From Euperipatoides rowelli (lineage: Eukaryota; Onychophora; Udeonychophora; Euonychophora; Peripatopsidae): a stretch of 13,582 bases of DNA. The first letter of the stretch is position 1, and every line of letters begins with the position of its first letter. Under the pieces are notes generated by a model. The model saw only the letters and a list, made by a program, of their open reading frames with translations. It did not search any database and was not told the DNA's origin. This document shows positions 1 to 7,400 of the stretch, piece by piece. The position numbers were made by a program, and so were the translations under genes. The stretch lies in the NCBI GenBank assembly GCA_003024985.2, contig PXIH01S0010982.1; one strand, given 5' to 3'.

Positions 1-95
1 CACATTTTCTTCTATATGTTTCACAGTTACATCATAGTTATTGTTCACATTTTCTTCCATTTGTTTCAAAGTTACACCATAGTTATTGTTGCCAT
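1..95 (-). repeat. 45-base coding tandem repeat, two copies at the left edge
   Basis: Units at 1-45 and 46-90 encode VKHIEENV (cut by the edge) and LKQMEENVNNNYDVT. A weakly related NNNYGVT precedes them. This is the same repeat family as the array at 13312-13582. Bases 1-44 are identical to 13539-13582, including the unusual KHIEENV variant, which differs from the neighbouring unit at about four positions. The frame continues off the window. Confidence 0.92.
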
Positions 96-3000
96 TAAAC
101 AAAAGTTGAACATCTTTCAAAATTTCATCAAAATTTGTATCATGTCGTAGATCTTTGACATTCTTTGTTGAGGAAGATTTTGATAAATTTTGAATTTTAT
201 CATTATCTATTGCTTTATTTTTTTTTACTTTTACTTTATTTATGAAAGAATTGTCTCTTTCATCCAATTTTTTTTTAAATTGGATAATTTGGCTTAGTAA
301 TTTAATTGAAGTAGTTTCTACATTTGAATACAAATACTTAGATAGTGCTACAATATTCTTCAATTCATTGTCATGTGATGGTTTTATTGTTAACTCTTTA
401 ATTTTGGAATCAAAGGTTTCTTGGTTTGAATCATCAATGATGTCTAGATAATAATTTGATTTTGTATCATTTGAAATTATATCATTAAATTTTTTAAAGT
501 GTAAATTATTTCCATTTATTTGCATATATTCTATTGTTGGATTTCTTAGTTCATAGCTAGTGTAACACTGTATATTTGTTAAATTTGAATTATCCTTGGT
601 TGTTATTGTAGTATCCATATTAGGCACATTGACCACACATCTCTCTGCATCTTCTAAAGAACGATCAAATGAAAGTGATTCTGATTGCAATATATGAACA
701 TGTTTTAATAATGGTAAGCTTAATTCCCTTTTTAAAGGTTTTGCTATATTTTTAAAATTAGTTTCTTGAAATAAAATATTTGAATCATTTGGAGCTAATT
801 GAACGTTGTTGATGTCCTTCACCGTATCAACTATTATATTAGAATGTTTCAAAAATGTTTCCATTTTGTTATCATTAACATCAATTGTTTGTTGATTGTT
901 AAAAGGTAAACTATTTTTGGTGACATGGTGTTTGAAATGTTTGGAATCACAAGGTTTTCCACTTAATGATATTTTATCAATTGTAACTTTAGAAACCAAA
1001 GGAACAGAAGGAATTTTATCATAAAATTTTTCAAAATGTTTCATTACCCCAAAAGATGGAGATAAGTCTGATATCTGAAATATATCTGAATTTATTGTAA
1101 CATCTTGTGAAGTGGACAACTTTTGACATGTTTTCTTTTTATATTCAATATCATCTAAATCAATATTTGAAGATTTCTCTACTGGTAATTGTGATGATGA
1201 ATGTATAGAAGGCTGCATGAAATATCTACAGTTGTTTCTACTTCTATTAAAGGTAGTCACTGATGTGGATCTGAGAGGAGATGGGCAGTGAGATTTGAAT
1301 AAAATGTCTGAATCATTTTGTGTCAACTCAATATCACTGTTCACCAATGTATCAGATAGTATATTCGTGTGTTCAAGGAATGTTTCGATTTTATTATCAT
1401 TGGCATGAAATGTTTGCTGATGCATAAAAGGTGGAATTTCTTGGATTACTAGGGGTTTAAATTGTTTTGAATCATATATTATTTCATTTAATGATACCAT
1501 ATCACTTATAGATTTAGAAGGGTTTTTATCAGAAAATTCATCAGAATGTTTTATAACCCCATAAGGAGGAGATAAGGCTGATGTCATCTGAAGTGTATCT
1601 GAATTAATTGAAACATCTTGAAAAATTTTTTCTACTGGTGAATGTGGCATCAAATATCTGGATTGCTCAATTCTAAAATTTCTTGGTCTATTAAAGGTCT
1701 GCATTGATGTTGGTCTAGGAGTAGAAGGCGGGTGTGGTTTTAAAAAACTAAAATTGATAATATCCTTTGCAGTTTCACTATTAGATTTTCTAATGTTGTG
1801 ATCAGATATATTTTTACTGCCTTTCTTAGAATATTTAAAATGCTTGTAAGATTGAGAGTGCTTGTTTTCTTGGGGTTTTTCTTTAACAATTGTTCCTTCA
1901 CTAGCATATTCTTTGATTATTGATGTAGGTTTATTAAAGAAGAAGTGTTCATCTAAAGTTAGATCTGGTTTTATTTCTCTGTTGAAATTGATTGATTTAC
2001 TTAGCTCTGATGTGTATTGATTTATTGATCTAGGTGACAAAGAAGGTTGGTGAAATTGCCTGTTTCTATTAAAATAAACATCTGGTTTAGGATCATTGGG
2101 TGGTAAAGGTCCTAAATCTCTGCTATTAGTAGATAACTGCAATGAATCAAATGATAAATTTATTTGAGATAAAAGATTTGTTTTTGTTGCCTTGTTGATT
2201 TTTTTTGTAAATACAGTTGAAGATAGATTAGATAAAGAACTTAGATGTAAATCATTACTAGAAAGTTGTAATATTTCTTCTCTTTCCTGCCATTGATTGG
2301 CATCTTCTGAAGCCATAAAGGTCATTATGTTATTATTCTCAGAATTCTTATCTTCTTTAGTATCTTCTTCTATAATTAAGTTTGGATCTTCTAATAATAA
2401 TTTATTTTCTGATTTGGTTATACATTTCTTGGAGTTTTTGTCATTATCAAATATATTTCTCATCTTTGCAGATTGTTTTATGCCTAAATGTTTTGATTTT
2501 TGTTCTGATTGTTGTTCTTTACAATATTCCTTTTCATTTGTTTCACATTGACCTGTAGATTGAGACAAATTGGTGCATTTATTATTTTCTTTAACAGCAG
2601 AAATTGATGCTGAATCATTTATAAAAATTGCAATAGGTGGTGACACTATCGTTTTATTTTTGTTTATTTTAGTATGTTTTTTACCATTTTCTGTATCATG
2701 AGATTCTTTGAAGTCTATTAAACTTTTATGCTGCTTGATTGTTGTTTTTGGTGTAGGCTTATTAAAAAATTTTGACGGAGAAAGGGTAAAAGTATTTACA
2801 ACACAACTTTGAGTCATTTTAGGACTGATATCCAATGAAGTTTTGTTTGGGGAATTTTGTTGGTTTAGTATTTCACTATTTAGTTTAATTCTATGATTTA
2901 TGTCATCATCCATAGTCTTTAGAATAATGTCATCAGTGTCACCGCCTTTCTCCTCAATGCATTTAAATTCAAATGTAGATGATTTATAATCATTATAATT

Positions 3001-4317
3001 TTCTGAATAAAATATTTCATTTGGAGAATTTTTATTTTTTCCTGAATATTTAGGGGCTTTAAATGTTCCTTGATTATAGGTAATAGGTTCTGAAAGCCTA
3101 TGGAAAACATTAGAACTTGCAGAATGTATAAAGTTAGGACATATCACATATGGTCTATTTCTTCTCCGTAGTTCCTTAGGATGTATTGACAGCAAATCAT
3201 TTCGTTCATTATCTGATGGTTCATTAAGAAATAATTTTGATTTAAAAGAAGGTGATGATTTCAAACATGCAGAATTTTGGGTCTTAAATAGGTTCTGTTT
3301 TGTATCTACTGTATCTTTATAGTGTGATGTATTAATTGAGAGTTCAGTAGTTTCTTTTCTAGAATGGTCGTTTTGTAATATTAATTTTTCCTTGTCAGGT
3401 TTATCTCCTTCTTTGATCCTTGAGTTTCTGGATGGCAGATCATCAGGTTTATCTCTTTCTTTAATCCTCGAGTTTCTGGATGGCAGATCATCAGGTTTAT
3501 CTCCTTCTTTGATCCTCAAGTTTCTGGATGGTAGATCATCAGGTTTATCTCCTTTGATCCTTGAGTTTCTGGATGGTAGATCATCAGGTTTATCTCTTTC
3601 TTTGATCCTCGAGTTTCTGGATGGTAGATCATCAGGTTTATCCCTAAATTCTTGTTCTTCTTTAATTTTATTCGTAGAAGATTTCATTTTACCTTGATTA
3701 CTTTTATTTATATATTTTTTAAAAGAATTATCTTTGTTATTCTGACTTTTGAAATCTTGTGATCCAAGCTCTAATTTATTATGTTTTTCTTGACTTTTGG
3801 AACCAAATATCCCAAATGGTTTAACCTTTGACTCTAATTCACTTTGATTACCTACTGGTAATACAATGTCACTAACTTTAAGAGTTTTTGTTTTTTCAAA
3901 CCTAAAAATAGGAAAAGAACAACATAATAGATTTACTCCGACCTGCTTTCGGATAATTTGCTTTTGTTGTCTATAAATAGTTTTTTCTTGTTTTACAGGG
4001 ATTATTTCTGTTTCTACAGAGGTTTCTTTCATTATATCTGCCATTATTACTTTATATTCATTACTGGATGGATCTAGTTTAGAAAGAACAAAAGGTTTTT
4101 TTTCAGGAATAAATGTTTTACCCTTTGTTTCAATAAATTTATCATCTTTGTGAATTTTCATTGGTTTTGTTTTGTCTTGATCAGAAACTTTTAACTGTTT
4201 TCTAGGTGCTTCTTTTTTATTTATTTTGTATAANTGCAGTAAATATGTTTTTGGTAATCTGAAGTGTTGATTGTAAGGGATAAGTGTTAAAAATAAATAA
4301 TACTTTGTTTGATCCAT
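1..4317 (-). CDS. Giant low-complexity protein of unknown function, downstream part (partial; open at left edge)
   Basis: A minus-strand frame runs from an ATG at 4317-4315 to the window edge without a stop (1439 codons, ending exactly on a codon boundary at base 1). I checked it codon by codon; the only uncertain codon is CAN at 4236-4234 (Gln or His). An in-frame TAA lies at 4332-4330. The ATG has A at -3 and G at +4, so it could be a true start. However, the first 20-40 residues may instead be intron, since good splice acceptors lie at 4338-4337 and 4260-4259. Landmarks by residue: short hydrophobic VGVNLLCCSF at about 126-135, a 16-residue DKPDDLPSRNSRIKE array at 225-307, a basic patch KELRRRNRP near 383, an ancient duplication at about 861-1184, a basic KVKVKKNK near 1365, and the 15-residue LKQMEEN repeat at the end. 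The protein is polar and probably disordered. Function is unknown; it is probably the continuation of the frame at 13582-4479. Confidence 0.88.
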   Translation of the reverse strand, partial: MDQTKYYLFLTLIPYNQHFRLPKTYLLXLYKINKKEAPRKQLKVSDQDKTKPMKIHKDDKFIETKGKTFIPEKKPFVLSKLDPSSNEYKVIMADIMKETSVETEIIPVKQEKTIYRQQKQIIRKQVGVNLLCCSFPIFRFEKTKTLKVSDIVLPVGNQSELESKVKPFGIFGSKSQEKHNKLELGSQDFKSQNNKDNSFKKYINKSNQGKMKSSTNKIKEEQEFRDKPDDLPSRNSRIKERDKPDDLPSRNSRIKGDKPDDLPSRNLRIKEGDKPDDLPSRNSRIKERDKPDDLPSRNSRIKEGDKPDKEKLILQNDHSRKETTELSINTSHYKDTVDTKQNLFKTQNSACLKSSPSFKSKLFLNEPSDNERNDLLSIHPKELRRRNRPYVICPNFIHSASSNVFHRLSEPITYNQGTFKAPKYSGKNKNSPNEIFYSENYNDYKSSTFEFKCIEEKGGDTDDIILKTMDDDINHRIKLNSEILNQQNSPNKTSLDISPKMTQSCVVNTFTLSPSKFFNKPTPKTTIKQHKSLIDFKESHDTENGKKHTKINKNKTIVSPPIAIFINDSASISAVKENNKCTNLSQSTGQCETNEKEYCKEQQSEQKSKHLGIKQSAKMRNIFDNDKNSKKCITKSENKLLLEDPNLIIEEDTKEDKNSENNNIMTFMASEDANQWQEREEILQLSSNDLHLSSLSNLSSTVFTKKINKATKTNLLSQINLSFDSLQLSTNSRDLGPLPPNDPKPDVYFNRNRQFHQPSLSPRSINQYTSELSKSINFNREIKPDLTLDEHFFFNKPTSIIKEYASEGTIVKEKPQENKHSQSYKHFKYSKKGSKNISDHNIRKSNSETAKDIINFSFLKPHPPSTPRPTSMQTFNRPRNFRIEQSRYLMPHSPVEKIFQDVSINSDTLQMTSALSPPYGVIKHSDEFSDKNPSKSISDMVSLNEIIYDSKQFKPLVIQEIPPFMHQQTFHANDNKIETFLEHTNILSDTLVNSDIELTQNDSDILFKSHCPSPLRSTSVTTFNRSRNNCRYFMQPSIHSSSQLPVEKSSNIDLDDIEYKKKTCQKLSTSQDVTINSDIFQISDLSPSFGVMKHFEKFYDKIPSVPLVSKVTIDKISLSGKPCDSKHFKHHVTKNSLPFNNQQTIDVNDNKMETFLKHSNIIVDTVKDINNVQLAPNDSNILFQETNFKNIAKPLKRELSLPLLKHVHILQSESLSFDRSLEDAERCVVNVPNMDTTITTKDNSNLTNIQCYTSYELRNPTIEYMQINGNNLHFKKFNDIISNDTKSNYYLDIIDDSNQETFDSKIKELTIKPSHDNELKNIVALSKYLYSNVETTSIKLLSQIIQFKKKLDERDNSFINKVKVKKNKAIDNDKIQNLSKSSSTKNVKDLRHDTNFDEILKDVQLLFNGNNNYGVTLKQMEENVNNNYDVTVKHIEENV
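766..1737 (-). repeat. Ancient internal duplication of about 150-175 residues in the downstream frame
   Basis: Unit 1 (about 1737-1291, 149 residues) and unit 2 (about 1290-766, 175 residues) align by eye along their lengths. Matching anchors, in the same order, are TFNRPRN with TFNRSRN, PVEK with PVEK, QDVSINSD with QDVTINSD, LSPPYGVIKH with LSPSFGVMKH, DSKQFKPLV with DSKHFKHHV, NDNKIETFLEHTNI with NDNKMETFLKHSNI, and NDSDILF with NDSNILF. Unit 2 carries an extra segment after PVEKSS. Identity is moderate and largely at the protein level, so the event is old and the motifs appear selectively kept. A third FNRNRQF motif at about 2073 may be the remnant of another copy. Confidence 0.85.
1909..2769 (-). 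repeat. FFNKPT motif pair
   Basis: FFNKPTPKTTIKQ (about 2769-2731) and FFNKPTSIIKE (about 1944-1909) occur in the downstream frame, in a region that also holds an FNRNR motif at about 2073. They may be outlying fragments of the larger duplicated block at 1737-766. They are listed because aromatic-plus-proline motifs stand out in this Ser/Asn-rich chain. Only the two ends of the stated span match; the sequence between them is not repetitive. Confidence 0.5.
3397..3645 (-). repeat. 48-base coding tandem repeat, five copies plus a partial
   Basis: Units start at 3397, 3445, 3493, 3541 and 3586, with a partial at 3634. Each encodes 16 residues, DKPDDLPSRNSRIKE plus G or R. The 3541 unit is 45 bases and lacks one codon (KGD instead of KEGD). 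Copies differ by only a few bases, so this array is much younger than the other repeats here and is probably length-variable between individuals. The unit is strongly charged, alternating acidic DKPDD with basic SRNSRIK. It lies at about residues 225-307 of the downstream frame. Confidence 0.95.
4234..4234. other. Undetermined base (n) at a frame-deciding position
   Basis: This is the only n in the window. If it is one real base, the downstream frame reads CAN TTA TAC AAA from the ATG at 4317. If it is a spurious insertion, the frame coming from the donor at 4491 through either nearby acceptor reads ACT GCA TTA TAC AAA and continues for about 1400 codons. Both readings are open on both sides, so the choice between one spliced gene and two separate frames rests largely on this base. 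Confidence 0.95.
4259..4261 (-). other. Candidate 3' splice acceptor CAG (preferred)
   Basis: The minus strand reads TTATCCCTTACAATCAACACTTCAG, shown here only as a landmark at 4283-4259. It is pyrimidine-rich with C at -3, and a TTTTTAAC branch-like sequence lies some 25-30 bases upstream. The exon would start at 4258 with ATT ACC AAA AAC. From the phase-0 donor this frame stays open to the n at 4234. It stops soon after unless that n is an extra base, in which case it continues as TTA TAC AAA ATA into the long frame. Confidence 0.45.
4315..4317 (-). other. Possible alternative start codon in good context
   Basis: The minus strand reads AATCATCATGGATC. The ATG has A at -3 and G at +4, a favourable eukaryotic initiation context, and an in-frame TAA lies 12 bases upstream. 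It would begin MDQTKYYLFLTLIPYN. If used, the region 4478-4318 would be an intergenic or 5' leader sequence of only 161 bases. That is very short for two independent animal genes, which is why the intron explanation is preferred. Confidence 0.3.
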
Positions 4318-4478
4318 GATGATTAACGGTTATTGTCTAACTTTTAAAATAAGAAATATAATTTTTAAAACAAAAAAAAAAAGAATTTTACATGTTTAGT
4401 CATTCCTTAACAATTTAATAAAGTTATCACTTGAATTCAATCATTAGTTTAGGTAATGTAATTGTTATGGGATATAAA
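4318..4478. other. Only non-coding gap in the window
   Basis: These 161 bases have stops in all minus-strand frames and an 11-base A run at 4372-4382 (T run on the coding strand). There is no long open frame, TATA-plus-initiator arrangement or canonical AATAAA on the coding strand. An ATTAAA occurs at 4419-4414 on the minus strand but has no other support. The content fits an intron better than a complete terminator plus promoter. Confidence 0.6.
4337..4339 (-). other. Alternative 3' splice acceptor TAG
   Basis: TTAG ends at 4337 on the minus strand, after a T-rich tract that includes T11 at 4382-4372. The exon would start at 4336 (ACA ATA ACC GTT). It uses the same frame as the 4258 start and likewise needs removal of the n at 4234. 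The intron would be 154 bases. The frame is open from exactly this point, with the TAG itself as the upstream in-frame stop. An AAAAG four bases upstream makes the site slightly less clean. Confidence 0.3.
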
Positions 4479-7400
4479 CTAAATTCTTACCTCACACTCC
4501 ATATGTCCATCACCGTGATAAAGCATGTCTAAAGTATCCAATACATCTTGTTCGAAAGCCAATAATTCCCTTTCTTCTTCTGACGTTTGAAATTGAAATA
4601 TGCCTTCTTCCAATTCTTTATTCTCATCAGAATCCTCATGAAAAATATCCCCTCTGTTCATTAAATCTAATAAATGATCATTTGTGTCAGATTCACATAA
4701 GTTGTTTTCTTCAAATTGGAATTGCAAAGAAGAAGAAATTCTATTCCTATCTTCTGTCTGTGGGAATATATTATTTCTATCTTCACTGATTAATGGGTTT
4801 TCAATAGTTATTTCTGTTATATTAGGATTCACATTCACAATTCTTTCATCTATTAGTAAAGATGTAGTTTTTAAATCATATAATTCTTCATGATATTCTG
4901 AATAATCATCTTCCTTATTGAAATTTATTTTGTATTTTGTATTGCAATTATTTAATATCTGTTTTATTGGAGATAATTTTGATGTGCAGTTATCAGACTG
5001 TTTCGATATGTTTATATTTTCAGTTTTTTCATTTTGTTCTTCATACACTTCTTGATGACAATCTTTCCTAGATGTTGTTTTATCAAGATTTGCTGGCATT
5101 ACAAATTCTTGTTGATGCAATTCTTTCATTTCATTAAGTAAACCCTCCAAGGATATGAATTGAAAGTTGTTAGATTGTATTAAGTTAATATCCTCTTCAT
5201 TCTTCCACAAATACTTTTCATTTACATTGGGAATTTGACTCTTTTCTATTTGATTGTCTTCATTGTTTATTTCTGCATTCATATCAACAGTATGGTTTGC
5301 TTCCTTAACTTCTAACAAAAGATTATTGTCTTCTATATTTTCCCTAACTTCAAATGAAACTTTATCAATTGGACTGAGGTTGTTTACATGAATGGCTGTA
5401 TGTGATGTGTAATCATGATCTTCAGAGGTTACATTATTCAAATAATCTGAGTTACCACATTCACCACTTAAACATTCATCAATGTCTGAATCAGTTTCAA
5501 TTGAATATTTTTTAATAGTTTTTTCAGGATTAGAATTCAATGTTTCATGAAATGGGTATTTATCATCGCTGTTAATATTAGAAACATCAGATAATGATAG
5601 ATGAAATGCATTGGATATTTTAGTGTCTTTGCAAGTATTTAATAAAAATAATATATTTTCATCTTCATTATCAGAAAATAATGGCTGCAGTTTCCCATAA
5701 TTTGTTTTACTTGGAATAGATTTTAGTGTATTGTGTTCAATCACAAAATCATCAACATCTCCATACTTAAGACTTGAATTACTTTTAACAAAACTTTGTC
5801 TAGTTTGCTCATTATCATAGATTTGGAAAGACAATGATACATTTGATATTTCTGACTTGGTTGAAGATGAGATATCATTTCTCTGTATTTCTCTATCAGA
5901 TAGAGTCATGGGAATATTATTAAGCCTATTATCAATTTGGGTTTTGTTTTCCATTGGTTTACCGTTTTCAGTATTAGTTGAATCTAAGTTATGATCAAAA
6001 CTATCTTGAACAAGAGAGAATTCTAAGAAATTTTGTGCATCTAATGGTACAGATGAAGATATTGGATTTGGCAATACATGTATTAATGGTTCACATAAAG
6101 ATTGTGTTGTTAACTTCAGTGGTATATTCATTTCATTCTTTCCATTCTCATTGAATTTTGATAGTTCAGTGATTGATTTCAATGCAGAAATATCTTTTTT
6201 AACTATTGTATTCAATTCTATATTTTGATCACAACTATTTATGGAATGTTCATTACGATTAAAGTCTTTGTTGATTTCAAATGAATCAAATGTTGATTTT
6301 GTTAACTGGACATCATCTATTTCAGGATCTTTAGCAGATGTGTCATTCGTTTTAACACTGTCTTCTATTTTAAACATATAACTTAAAATTGGACTCAAAG
6401 CCTTATTTTCAGTAGATATTTTTTCAAACGTTTTTCCAATAATTTGATGGGTTGCAGTTTCTGCAGTAAGATTGTTAGCTTCCATAAAGTTATATTTTTC
6501 CTGGCTATAATTTGTAGCTATTGTAGATGACATTTGATCTATAGTCATATTTTTATCTTCATCACTGAAATTCAGTGGTGCTAAATTTAAACTGTGCTCA
6601 TATTGCCTGAATTTATCTTCATCCATATTGTCCAAATTATCTTCATTGAGATCAGGAATTTCATCATGAAAATGTGCAAAATTTTTATCTAAAATTCTCC
6701 ATTTGCTATCTGTTTCTTTGTAAACATTTGAATCATCAGCTGCTTCTAATGATAAATTACAATAGTGGTTCATATCTGTTGCTTTCAATAAAGCTAAAAT
6801 TGAAGAGTTTGAACTTATACATTCATGTTTTCGATTATACATTTCTGTACAGGAAACCGGTTTTAAATCATTACACTCTTTTAATTTAAATTCACTCAAA
6901 TCTTCGTATTTTTTAATTTTGAAATCTTCAGACAATTTTTTATAAAGTTCACTTTGTATTACAGAATCTTTCTCACCTGTCAAAAGTGAAAATGTTACAT
7001 TGGGGTTAGAAGGTGTTTCCTTAATATCTGAATTCATGTCAACTGAAGATAACAATCTGCAAGATGGAATTTTAATCTCTTCTAATTGAGTTGTTTTCTC
7101 AAATGCTTCAGATTCAAACAATAAATTATTAACAATATAATCCAAACCGTTATTGGTTTTAATAATGTTTTCCATTAACTCACTGTTGAATGATCCTGTT
7201 TTTACCCCAAATATTTCTGGTTCATTGCCAAAATTAGACTCATTATTATAGATTTTAATACAGTCATCATTTTCTTCACTATTCTTGAAAACTTTGTTGT
7301 TTAAAATTGGATTACTAATTTCATCAGTCACATTCATTTCATTGATTTCAGTGATATGTTCTTGCATTGTAGAATTTGGCTTTAACTCATTCATGGCCAT

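Larger units (their letters stand above)
4259..4490 (-). other. Candidate spliceosomal intron joining the two giant frames
   Basis: Seen: the upstream frame stops right after GAG|GTAAGAATTT, a near-consensus 5' donor. The stretch that follows is AT-rich with stops in all frames and a T11 run. It leads to a pyrimidine-rich segment ending in CACTTCAG at 4266-4259. The intron would be 232 bases, or 154 bases if the TTAG at 4340-4337 is used. Both acceptors leave a phase-0 junction that reads open to the undetermined base at 4234; beyond it, the reading continues in the long downstream frame only if that base is removed. Inference: one gene with a short intron. The alternative is two genes with a 161-base gap. 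Confidence 0.55.

Noticed and set aside
242-2551. Small plus-strand frames (242-451, 2297-2551)
   Set aside because: They lie antisense to the long minus-strand frame. They are Ser/Phe/Leu-rich, as expected from reading Asn/Glu/Lys/Ser codons backwards, and have no independent evidence.
2919-3110. 63-codon minus-strand frame
   Set aside because: It overlaps the 1439-codon minus-strand frame in another phase. It is short, has no repeat or motif of its own and starts at an internal ATG.
3392-3697. Plus-strand frame encoding a regular GLSPSLILEFLDGRSS repeat protein
   Set aside because: It is the antisense shadow of the 48-base coding minisatellite in the minus-strand frame. An in-frame tandem repeat with no stop opens the opposite strand automatically.
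4372-4382. A11 run as a retroposed poly(A) tail or terminator
   Set aside because: It lacks a target-site duplication or adjoining element, and it fits a polypyrimidine tract on the coding strand of an intron.
4414-4419. ATTAAA as a polyadenylation signal after the TAG at 4479
   Set aside because: It is a single variant hexamer in AT-rich sequence with no downstream GU-rich element that I can see. The strong splice donor at the end of the frame makes the TAG itself doubtful.
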